Source: Persicaria tinctoria | Lineage: Eukaryota > Streptophyta > Magnoliopsida > Caryophyllales > Polygonaceae | NCBI GenBank assembly: GCA_037127255.1 | Contig: JBANSL010000013.1 | Coordinates: 10,498,688 to 10,562,687, forward strand | Direction: 5' to 3' | Length of the DNA: 64,000 nucleotides | In this document: in pieces, positions 34,970 to 46,071 of the stretch | Numbering within the stretch: the stretch's first letter is position 1 | Layout of the letters: each line of letters begins with the position of its first letter | The notes under the pieces: generated by a model | Seen by the model: only the letters and a program-made list of their open reading frames with translations | What the model was told of the DNA's origin: nothing | Databases searched by the model: none | Translations under genes and position numbers: made by a program

Positions 34970-36260
34970 AACTAAGAAAGGATGACGCTTAAATTGTTTA
35001 GTGACTATGTATCACATTTGTTTGTTTGTTTTTTCATTAATAATAAAAATAACAAAAGTTAGGACATGCGTTAAGAAACTGAATACAAAAATATTTACCA
35101 AAATGAAATTATTTTAACTTTTCTTAGATCACTCACACAACAAATTCCCTATTTTGAAAATTTTGAGCTTTTTTAGAATTTAAGACATTTTTTTTGTACA
35201 ATGGATTCTCCATCCTAAATATAAAAAACAGATAATCTTTCCCAAATCTACAACATTTTTCAAAATTAAATAATTTTTTTAAAAAAAGTAATTTTTCAAA
35301 TCTTTGAAATATGCAAGTTGTTGAAATTTAAGTAAAAATAATTTTAAAAAATATGTATTTTTTTCTTCATTTTAAGTAAATTTTATAAAAGCGGTCAAAA
35401 ATCTATAGCCACTTTTATATCTTTTTCAATTGAGTTTCTTCACTTATATCCTTGAAAAATAATTAGAAAGATTAAAAAGAAAAACATATTCATGTTTTTT
35501 TTTTGATAATGTATTCAATTTTGGATACTCACAAAATACACCATCCTCTTTCAATTCAAATCACCAATAGCTAGATATGGTAACATAGATTCTGATTCAT
35601 CTTTTTTGTTGGTGCTACTATTTACACGACGAATATATTATCTATGATCTATCACATGGTTGCTATTGCACAATTTATTACTATTTTAAAAAAGCAAGGA
35701 TGCACTCGGACAGCGCATGCCAACTAGCTCAACTCAGAACTAGAACATGACTCACCCTCTAATCGAAAACTCATATACTGCACATCCATATCCCCACGCA
35801 CTCGCATTTCATCTTCGCTTCACTCCACCGTGTAATTGACAATAAATCACCGTATAGATATCAATTCCGTTTTTTGGTTTTACTTTGTTTTTTACTTATC
35901 CTATTATGGTAATTTGAATTGGAACACTTGGTAGTTTATACAACAAAAGAAGAAACAAAAGAGGAGGAGGGTCTGAAGTAGCACATGATCCTACAAAGGC
36001 CAAAATGCTTGGCTAATAGCAACAAACAAACGAAGGAAAAAATAAAGAGTACAGCACTACACTAACACATGGGTGTAGGGTTTCTTACAATAACTTCCTT
36101 CAAACTTCAATTTCTGCATCCCCTACAATATCTTACAATTTTAAGACTTTTAAATATTGATTTATTTTTAGACCATGTAGCAAAGTTTATCCATGTTCGA
36201 TGTGCACTTGTTTGATACTCTATGACACTTATCGACCCCTTCTCTTATTATTCTCTTCCT
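34970..36260. other. AT-rich spacer
   Basis: No coding region, TIR pair or structural RNA was recognised in this 1.3-kb stretch. Confidence 0.4.
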
Positions 36261-36287
36261 TTATATATATATATATATATATATATA

Positions 36288-37032
<745 letters not shown>

Positions 37033-37041
37033 AAATAAAAT

Positions 37042-37946
37042 CAGAAATTTCACGAGGTACCCCTGAGGTAAGGCGAAATTCACACGGTGTACAATTGTTT
37101 GACATATTTCACCTGGTACCCCTGAGTTTGTAATTTTTTTCATCTCGTGACCTTAACCGTGAAATTTGACGGATCTGTTAGTTTGTGTAGAAAAAAGGAA
37201 ATTCATTTTAATTTAAAACAATGGGAATGAAAGGAAGAAGAAGCTGATGCTTCACGTGTACCACCCAACATCTCACCCACCCTTATTGTTAAGCGAAGAG
37301 GTCGACCAGACGATCGGCAACGTATGGTGTGTTGAGGAGGCAAATCGGTTGTTTGCCGACGCCGGCATCGGTGCTGGCATACGAGATATGTCTTCTCTCC
37401 CGTTTGGACTCCTTTGAAAAATTAGGGTTTAGTACACGGTTAATGTTTGCTGCCATAGTTGCTTCTCCAGTAACTCTCTTCTTCAATTTTGCTGCCATGG
37501 TTGCTTCTTCAGTAGTGATTGTGTCTATATTAGGGTTTAGCTGTTCTTCAATTTTTCGAATTTGCAAAAAAAAATGATAGTTATTACTTCATGAAATTGC
37601 TTAAGTGAAATTATCTAATTGGTTTGGGTGAAATCAATTTCTTGAATCAGATTGATAATGTTCACTGTAAATTTTAATTCAAATGGATTTTCTTTGCTTC
37701 ACAGTAGGTATCTGTTGGATCGGAGCCTCGGAAGCATAGGCTTCTTGTTCTGTTCATTCTCTTTGTTTTTAATTCAAATGGATTTCTTTTATTTTTCCTA
37801 TACAAACGGAGGGATCTGTTAAAATTTTACTATAAGGGCACGAGATGAAAAAAATTACAACCTCAGGGGTACCAGGTGAAATATGTCAAACAATTGTACA
37901 CCACATGAATTTCGCATTACCTCAGGGGTACCTCGTGAAATTTCCG
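37042..37946. mobile_element. Non-autonomous MULE (905 bp) with long TIRs
   Basis: The ends CAGAAATTTCACGAGGTACC and, inverted, CGGAAATTTCACGAGGTACC start an inverted repeat of roughly 120-140 bp. It includes ACAATTGTTTGACATATTTC and CACCTGGTACCCCTGAG. The 9-bp TSD AAATAAAAT is perfect (37033-37041 and 37947-37955). The interior has short open frames (92 aa minus, 82 aa plus), one with a duplicated GCTGCCAT-GTTGCTTCT segment. None is recognisable; it may contain captured host sequence. Confidence 0.87.
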
Positions 37947-37955
37947 AAATAAAAT

Positions 37956-38336
37956 TTACTAGTAAAAGATTCACACATCATTTATTTAGCTTAGTTGATA
38001 GAAATAATCATTTCAAGTTCAACCATGATATTACATAGAGTATAAGATATTTGAATCAAAATTTTACGGTTTATTTCAATATTAAAAAAAATTATTTATG
38101 ACTTTTCTCGTGTTCTCGTCATCTTCCACATTGTCTTTTTAATTACTTCTCTAAGTAAGTGAATCTCTAAGTAAGTGGATCTGGCTTCTTAGTTTTTCTC
38201 TGTGGTTTTCTATTTGCGTTTGTTTTTATCTGGCTTCTTAGTTTTTCTCTCTAAGTAAGTGAATCTCTCAATATATTAGGTTTGTCCGTCTTTACTCTAC
38301 CAACCATATAAATAAAAAATAATGAGAAAATTGGTA
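37956..38336. other. AT-rich spacer with a local duplication
   Basis: GGCTTCTTAGTTTTTCTCT occurs twice near 38179-38250 and CTCTAAGTAAGTGAATCTC is also repeated. No gene was recognised. Confidence 0.5.
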
Positions 38337-38903
38337 TGTGAAAATGAATGCAATGGAAGCTGATCTAATACCAAAATATGAGGCAAAACAGCAAAAATAA
38401 TGAGAACATTTACTGTTCTATATCAAATTATGTGGAAGAGGGAGAAAATGCAAAATGAAGGCTATCAATGCCGCCACTCATTCTATTCCATCAATCTCAA
38501 AACCCTACTTAAGAAAAGGTTCAATCAAGCCTTATATAGGAGGAAAGATATGTGCTAGTCACATGGGAAATCTGTCTCCTTATTACAAAACAAGCACAAT
38601 ATAAAAGGAAATGACATGATGTAATAAAAAGGAATATCAAGAACAATAAAATGACATTGTAAAATGACACTATATTCTCCATATCCTCCCTTCAAGTTGG
38701 ACTTGGGTGAAGACCAACAAGTCCCAACTTGGACGAAAGAAAGATGTGTTGCTTCTCTCCAAGTGGCTTGGTGAGCACACCAGCAAGTTGTATAAAAGTT
38801 CTCACATGTTGAGACATGATGAAGCCTTCATGTCGTTTCTCTCTAACAAAGTGACAGTCTATCTTCAAATGTTTGGTACGTTCATGAAAGACTGGATTCT
38901 CAG

Positions 38904-40767
38904 TGATAGAGCAAAAGTAATTCCGTATGATGTCTAGGGGCATAATCGTCTTTTATCAGGTACATTAATTAAAACCCTAATTCCTATTATATATAAAGGA
39001 TGATATAGCTAGGGTTCAGGGGGGCTCTCGATCAGTGAACACAATCCTGACTTGAGCGTCGGAGGCTTCCCACGGGGAAGCAGCCCCGCCTCTTCCTTTC
39101 CTCCTTCTATGCAGGTGATCGATCGAGGTCGAGGAGGAAGAAGGTGCAGATTTGTGCACTCACATTTGGCGCCGTCTGTGGGAATCGGTCAAAAAGTCAT
39201 GTGATCGGATCTCCCAAATCTGATCCTTTTACGCTGATGCTGGTCAACCTCGCCGGGAGAGTGGGGAGAGCGGACGAATCGCTCCTTATCGTCGGGTGCT
39301 GGTGATGGTGGGACGATGAGGCGGTGGAGGTTCAGCCTTGGCCCAAAGACCCTACGAGCGCCGCCAGGCATCGGACCACAAGACAAGGGTGCCACGGTTC
39401 ACCGGACCGAGGAGACTCACCCCCTCTCGTCTTCACCCGCTCTGTCGCCCCCCTACGTTGCCCATCGCAAGTCCGACACCGCCAACTCTCGATGGCCACC
39501 GCCATCACCAATTCTTCGTCAGCACCCCTCAAGAGAGCCGTGGAACCAGCAGCGGGCTAGCCCGCGTCTAAGCCTCGCCCTCCATCGCCACCACAGTCGC
39601 CGATTCCGACCTCCACTGTCTCTCTTTGTGCGACTCCGATTGGACCGGCTTAGCGTTGCGCCGTAGCCGCCGCCACCAAGCACCCCTTTCGATCACCGAA
39701 CCACGAGAGCACGCCGGTGTCGATGGGTAGGCCGGGGGCACCCCAATCCAGATCCTTCACCGCCGTCGAAGTCGAGGCCAAAGGCAGGACAATCGACGAG
39801 GACGCCCCTTTGAGTCCATCGCCGCGGCTCCTCTGTACAAACCCGGAGAGGAAGACGTTACTTAGTTGGGATTAATTATTTTGTAATTAATTCAAGGACG
39901 TTACATTGCAAGTTTTGGCAAATTACAAGACCAGCCCAAGGTTCTTGGAAATCGCAGTTCAGCCCGCACATTTAAGCTATTTGTGGAAAAAAGACCAACT
40001 TAGCCGCTCAAGGCCAACTTAGCCGCTCAAGGCCAACTTAGCCGATCAAGGCCACATTAGCCGCTCAAGGCCACATTAGCCGATCAAGGCCAACTTAGCC
40101 GATCAAGGCCACATTAGCCGCTCAAGGCCAACTTAGCCGATCAAGGCCAACTTAGCCGTTCAAGGCCAATTTAGCCGCTCAAGGCCACATTAGCCGCTCA
40201 AGGCCAATTTAGCCGCTAAAGGCCACATTAGCCGATCAAGGCCAGCTTAGCCGCTCAAGGCCAATTTAGCCGCTAAAGGCCACATTAGCCGATCAAGGCC
40301 AGCTTAGCCGCTCAAGGCCACATTAGCCGCTCAAGGCCATATTAGCCAATTATGGCCACAATAGCCAATTACGGCCACAGTAGCCAACTACGAATCAAAC
40401 GACTAACGTTTACGGCAAAATCATCGTTCAATCGATAAACTTCGCCATTTACTTTTTTTCGGCTTCCTTCATCATCGAGACATGAAGAAGAAACCCGAGG
40501 GGCAATTGATAGAGCAAAAGTAATTCCGTATGATGTCTAGGGGCATAATCGTCTTTTATCAGGTACATTAATTAAAACCCTAATTCCTATTATATATAAA
40601 GGATGATATAGCTAGGGTTCAGGGGGGCTCTCGATCAGTGAACACAATCCTGACTTGAGCGTCGGAGGCTTCCCACGGGGAAGCAGCCCCGCCTCTTCCT
40701 TTCCTCCTTCTATGCAGGTGATCGATCGAGGTCGAGGAGGAAGAAGGTGCAGATTTGTGCACTCACA
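38904..40767 (+). mobile_element. TRIM/LARD-like non-autonomous LTR retrotransposon (1864 bp)
   Basis: Two 261-bp LTRs, 38904-39164 and 40507-40767, start TGATAGAGC and end CACTCACA and look identical by eye. The 5-bp TSD CTCAG is perfect (38899-38903 and 40768-40772). The PBS TGGCGCCGTCTGTGGGAA follows the left LTR at 39166, and the PPT-like CCCGAGGGGCAAT precedes the right LTR. The interior is 1.34 kb with no gag or pol: a GC-rich stretch with short overlapping frames and a 19-bp minisatellite. It inserted into the copia RNase H coding sequence. A TATATATAA box sits in the LTR (about 38990). Recent insertion is likely. Confidence 0.93.
40000..40395. repeat. 19-bp minisatellite in the TRIM-like element
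   Basis: About 21 units of TTAGCCGCTCAAGGCCAAC, with variants GATC, GTTC and CTAA in the middle and AAC or ACA at the join. The last three units have decayed (TAGCCAATTATGGCC). Variants alternate in a higher-order pattern, implying multi-unit duplications. Confidence 0.95.
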
Positions 40768-40875
40768 CTCAGCAATATGAATTGCAACCTTATTGTCACA
40801 AAATAAGGGAATAGGTAAAGGGACATGTATGTTCAATGTGTGTAAAACACCTTCCACCCAAACCAACTAATTGGT

Positions 40876-41066
40876 ACCAATCACAAGTTGGTGTAGTGGT
40901 TGTGGGGCTACATCCCATGCCAAGAGGTTCGAAGTTCGAATCCCCTTGGAAACATGGAGTCGCTTGTGAGTGGGAGGGTCAGCCCCTTAAATGGGTCATA
41001 CAGTACCCGATCCAGATGTAGAGCGACTCATGAGTCGATCGAACTGGACTAAGATCAAAAAAAAAA
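40876..41066 (+). mobile_element. tRNA-derived SINE with poly(A) (191 bp)
   Basis: Pol III A-box-like AGTTGGTGTAGTGGTT (40886) and B-box GTTCGAATCC (40934) are present, followed by a body and a terminal A-run of about 12. The perfect 15-bp TSD AACCAACTAATTGGT flanks it (40861-40875 and 41067-41081). It lies inside the copia RNase H region. Confidence 0.93.
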
Positions 41067-44000
41067 AACCAACTAATTGGTTGTCATAGACATACTTTTG
41101 TACTTTGCTTCAACAGAGGAATGGTACCTTTAAGATACCTTACAAAATGCAAGGCAGCATCAAAATAAGGTTGTCTAGGCTCAACTAACCATAAGCTGAC
41201 TCACGTGCTGAACAACATAGGAAGAAGAAACGGAGATGTCTTACAATCAATCATCTTGCAATCCTCATGTATACTAAGACATATTTTCTCTGATGCATTG
41301 ATGTGTCGTCTTTATCATGAAGAATTTCTAGCCCCAGAAAGTATCCAGCCTTACCAATATCCTTGATGGTGAAGGCTTTATGTAATGCAACTTTAGTTGC
41401 CTTGATTTCATCATCATCGTCTGTTGTGAGTAAAAGATCATCAACATAGACTAAGACTACAACCATGCCTTTGGGCACAATCTTTGTGAACAAGGAATGA
41501 TCCTGAGCAAATTGCACATATCCAAGGCTAATCAGAAATTTGCACAGCTCAACATTTCACTGTTTTGATGCTTGTTTCAATCCATAGATTGATCTTTTCA
41601 ATTTACACACCTGCCCTGGCTTTGTTGTAACAAATCCTTCTGGAGGTTGCATATATACTTCTTCTTCTAATGTCCCATGAAAGAATGCATTATTGACATC
41701 TAACTGATATGGGGGCCACACTTTGACAGTTGCAACGTACAGTAATTAGAATTCTGACAGTGGCAAACTTGACCACAAGTGAGAAGGTGTGCTTGTAATC
41801 ATTCCCTTTGATTTGATTATATCCCTTTTCCACTAGCCTAGCTTTATATCTTCCAATAGATTCATCTAGTCTATACTTAATCTTGTAAACCCATTTACTT
41901 CTTATAGACTTTACACCATGAGGAGCATCCACTAGCTTCCAAGTTTTGTTCCTTTTAAAAGATTCTAATTCAAGATTCATTGCCTCAATCCAGCAAGGAC
42001 TTTGAGCTGCTTGCTTATAACCGTATGACGGTTCATTCACCATGAGAGCAAAGTAATTAACCACCTCAGCATCAATTATGACTTCATCACCGAGACATTA
42101 TGCTAAGAATGACTAAGACAAGGACTCATTGTGTCTGTTACCTTGACACACATAGTCTTGTAATCTTCTAGGTCTGATATACTCCTTGACAGACCTCCTG
42201 AGAGGTGGAAACTCATTAATATTCTGTATAATCTCAGCTGTCATAGGACTGTTATGACCATCTGAGTGCAAGGAACCTGGAACTTGGGATTAATATTCTG
42301 TATAATCTCAGCTGTCAAGTTCAGGTGTGAGAATAAGAGACCCTTGTAGGGGTTGCTGTTGTTGTGGCAAGTAATCATCTCCATGAGCTGGATTCACTAA
42401 GGGCAAGTTGCTTGTGATCTCACTAGTCTGCTTTTCATGTACTAAGTTTGACGTGGACTTGAAAGGAAACATAGTTTCTCTGCATATCACATCTCTACTC
42501 TCACAAACATCTTTCTATCTATCAAGTCTCATAATTTATATCCCTTTTGTCCAAAAGGATAACCCAACAACACACATTTTCTGGCCTTGGGACCCATTTT
42601 GTCTTCACTGTCTTGAGCAACTGAAGCATAGCATAAACATCCAATTACACGCAATTCATCATACTCTGCGGGCTTTTTGAATAATTTCTCAAAGGGAGTG
42701 AACCAATTCAACACTTCTATAGGGAGTTTGTTGATTAAGTGGGTTGATGCCAGTAGACATTCTCCCCAAAACATAATAGGCAACCCAACATGTATTCTCA
42801 AGCATCTAGCCGTCTCAACAAGATGTTTGTGCTTTCTTTCCACTCTCCCATTCTGTTGGGGAGTGTAAGGAACAAATTTCTGATGTACTATTCCTTCAGA
42901 AGCAAACAAATCCAAGCATTGATTTTGCACAAACTCCGTCCCGTTATCTATTCTGATGTGTCTCACAAAACAATCAAAATGATTCTTTACATAGGCCATA
43001 AAATCACGAACAATTTTAAACACCTGCAGTTTATTTCTCAAGAGAAATGTCCATGTCACTCTAGTGCAATCATCAAGCATAGTAAGAAAGTTAAAATAAC
43101 CATTATAAGTGGCATGCTTATAAGGTCCCCACAAATCCATATGTATTAAATCAAAAGGCCTATTGACCATACTAAGGCTCCTTTGAAAGGGTAGCCTGTG
43201 ATGTTTAGATAAAGAACAAGATTCACAATTTCACAGTGGAAAATCTTCAAAAACAGAAGAGTCAAACATATGCAAATGTCTCAGTTTAGAAATTGAACTA
43301 TGTCCAAGCCTAGCATGAATAACATCCAGGCTAATGCTAGCTTTATTACAAGTTTTAAAATGACTCTTAACTTCTTCACTTGATTTAGGCTTCTCTTATA
43401 ACACCTTGTATAAGCCATGCTTTCTAGCTCCAACCAACACCATTTTCAATTCCTAAACTTAGGGTCCTGGAAATAACAATGGGTTCTCGTGAATAAAGCC
43501 ACAAGATGAGTATCATCGGGCATCTTCCCAATTGACAATAATCTATGTTTAAAGTCAAGAACGAGCAAAGCATCATTAAGAGTGACTGATTCTGTCAACT
43601 GTAAACTACCAATCTCAGTCATAGTTTTGATTGAACCATCTGGAAGGCCTATGTGCACAAGCTTAGACATTCTACTCTTGTTCAACAAACCATGTGAATT
43701 AGCTACCATATGATATGTAGCACATATATCTATTATCCATTCAACTGAAACTTCCTCCTTCAAAACAACATTAACATTAACGAGGAGAAGATTACCTGCA
43801 GAGTTAGCAAAAGAACCAGCACTGCTCTTAGCTGCACCTTTGCCTCTCATCTTCCTTAACACTTCCTGATAAACAACTTTAACCACAGCTGAATCTAAAT
43901 GTCCTTCATCTGCTTCTTCATCTAAGGGGAAGCCCTGTACAGGTGAATTCATGGACGCTGCAACATTTGCTAATCCCCTGGACCCAGCATTCATCCATTC

Positions 44001-44307
44001 CTTCTCTTTCAGATCTCTAACTCATGAGCGACTTGCAAGCTCTGATACCATAAAAAGGAATGCAATGACAGCTGATCTAATACCAAAATATGAGGCAAAA
44101 CCGTAAAAATAACGAGAACATTTACTGTTCTATACAGTATCAAATTATGTAGGAGAGGGAGAATATGCAAAATGGAGGCTATCAATATAATGCCGCCACT
44201 CATTCTATTTCATCAATCCCAAAACCCTACTTAAGAAAAGGTTAAATCAAGCCTTATATAAGAGGCAAGTCATGTGTCAGTCACATGAGAAACTTGTCTC
44301 CTTACTA

Positions 44308-44414
44308 CTACCTCCGATTATTTTTTTAACACGTATTTTAAGGAGTATATAGTTTTTAACTCCTTAAAATACGTGTTAAAAAGTTAAACGACATCCTTTA
44401 TGAATCGGAAGAAG
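44308..44414. mobile_element. Stowaway-like MITE (107 bp) inside the copia LTR
   Basis: Begins CTACCTCCGATTATT and, inverted, CTTCTTCCGATTC; flanked by TA (44306-44307 and 44415-44416). The left LTR lacks it (CTCCTTATTACAAAACAAGC), giving the empty site directly. The interior has an inverted AACACGTATTTTAAGGAGT arm. Confidence 0.88.
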
Positions 44415-44499
44415 TACAAAACAAGCACAATATTAAAGGAAATGACATGATGTAATAACAAGGAATATCAAGAAGAGTAAAATGACATTATATTCTCCA

Positions 44500-46071
44500 T
44501 AGTATGTATATTACCTTTATCAACCTCAACTAAATTATAAACCAATCCCATACCCTACTTATGCATCATAAAGTGAAAGTGAACTAAACTCTCTCGACAA
44601 ATACAAAAAAGTCGGCTTCCGAGTCCAAGGTTTAACATGAATGAATCAAAGAAATAATGTGATTTAAGTCAATTATTACTAGTACTGTATTATGTTTAGA
44701 GTAAGCAATATACTCCACAACTCAGACGTACGTATAATTAGCAATAAAAGGCGTAATTAGAGCGTGATTTTCGGTACGGAGTAAATTACGGAATGACCAC
44801 TTCTCACACTTCCTTCCTTTCCTTTGACATAACCTTTTGAAGAAGCTTCTTTCACACACTGCAGACTTTCATCACACTGCAGACTTTCTCGATATTTTTG
44901 GGAAGAAGCCCCGCTTTCATCACTTGTGCAGTGTCATCAAATTCAGTGCAATCAATTAATCTGTCGGTGTTTCGGAACAAATTCCTTGGGGGTTTTCAGA
45001 GTTTTAATTTGTCTTTTTTATTTTTTAAAAAAATCAAAATAATTTTAAATTATTTATAAAGGAAATGTATTTTTCGCTAACTAGTTAGAGTTGAAAATTA
45101 AAGCTTTAAAGTTTTTTTTTTTAATCAGTTAAACTGTTGCTGTGATTTTTTTTAATAAACTCAAAATATTTTTTTTAATTGGTAAACAAACCTAACAAAA
45201 AATTAATTTATGAATTTATTATCAATTATAGTTTAAATATTTTTATTCACTTACTAATAAATTGTAATGTTGTAAAAGTTGTTGGCAATAATTGTGTACA
45301 TAAATATTAGTCCCAAATTGCAACACAACAAGTTGCAGCCTAGTAGGTCTATTTCTTTTATTACTTTCCAACTTGTCTTTAAATTAGTTTGAGATCCATC
45401 TTACAAAATAAAAAAAAAATTGTATCTAGTTTTAACCTACATTAGTTTTAAAAAGTTTACTCCCTTTAATCTAAAGTAGATGATTGGTTATAATTTTTTT
45501 AAATTAATACTAATAGATAGTTTTTGAGATTTTTTAAGTAGTAGATTTTTTAAAATTTTGATTAATTTGTTGAGTTTTTTTTTTCAATTGATTAAAATGT
45601 ATAAATAAGCATTAAAAATAATATTTTTTTAAAGATTATGAAAATAATGGTGCTCGCAAATAAGTGAAATATTTAAAAAAAAATCGTGTCGTTTAATAAA
45701 AAAAAATTGTATGTCAATATCCGCCCCGGTTTTAGACCAAAGAGAGTATTTTATTTTATTTATATAATTATTGAATCAAATGCAATTTAATGCATACTAA
45801 TTAATTTTATAAAATAAACAATTAAAAAATAAAAAATCAGATTTAGGAGGCCTATCATTGTCTCGATTGTGTCGGTGGAGGAAAAAAGACGACCCTGTAA
45901 ATCTCGCACTCACTCCCTACTCCCGACTCAGTCTAAAAGCCGAAAATCTCGCTTCACTCTCTCCCGAAATCCCAATCGGTTTCTGGGTTTGATTCCTGGG
46001 CTAGTTCTCTCAATTGGGTTTTCCAGGTTTCGCAAAGGGTTCCCCAATCAGTGAGATAGAAGATATCAACA
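44500..46071. other. AT-rich spacer and MSR upstream region
   Basis: No gene, TIR pair or RNA was recognised in 44500-45850. A short tandem duplicate CACACTGCAGACTTTC lies near 44855-44890. The final 200 bp likely carries the MSR promoter and leader; I could not place a TATA box with confidence. Confidence 0.45.

Larger units (their letters stand above)
38692..44000 (-). pseudogene. Copia polyprotein remnants (PR-IN-RT-RH)
   Basis: Protease 43994-43446: active site reads WIIDICATYHM where WIIDTGATDHM is expected. Integrase 43170-42529: DLIHMDLWGPYKHATYNGYF, RIDNGTEFVQNQCLDLFASE, TPQQNGRVERKH (catalytic D, D, E visible). [22 protein letters not shown] (42064-41690) and VLVYVDDLLLTTDDDDEI (41517-41251). 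RNase H: PIPLFCDNKVAIHIAE (40866-40768) rejoins ENPVFHERTKHLKIDCHFVR (38903-38692) once the TRIM-like element is removed. A TAG replaces the expected GAG just upstream of LVWVEGVL. The protein is inactive. Confidence 0.88.
38337..44499 (-). mobile_element. Decayed Ty1/copia retrotransposon with three nested insertions
   Basis: LTRs are about 38337-38681 and 44051-44499 (the latter enlarged by a MITE). The PBS TGGTATCAGAGC (initiator tRNA-Met type) lies at 44050-44039 on the minus strand, and the PPT AAGGGAGGA lies just inside the left LTR. Minus-strand order is protease, integrase, RT, RNase H, which is the copia order. The gag region is largely missing and the coding frames are broken throughout. 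The TRIM-like element (38904-40767) and a SINE (40876-41066) are both inserted in the RNase H region. Confidence 0.9.

Noticed and set aside
37289..37577. Possible gene in the 905-bp MULE-type MITE
   Set aside because: Short, low-complexity, open on both strands; at most a captured fragment.
39316..39666. 116-aa and overlapping GC-rich frames in the TRIM-like element
   Set aside because: All three plus frames and one minus frame are open because of base composition; no gag or other domain is visible.
40000..40395. CRISPR-like look of the 19-bp repeats
   Set aside because: Units are contiguous without spacers; it is a minisatellite in a plant retroelement.
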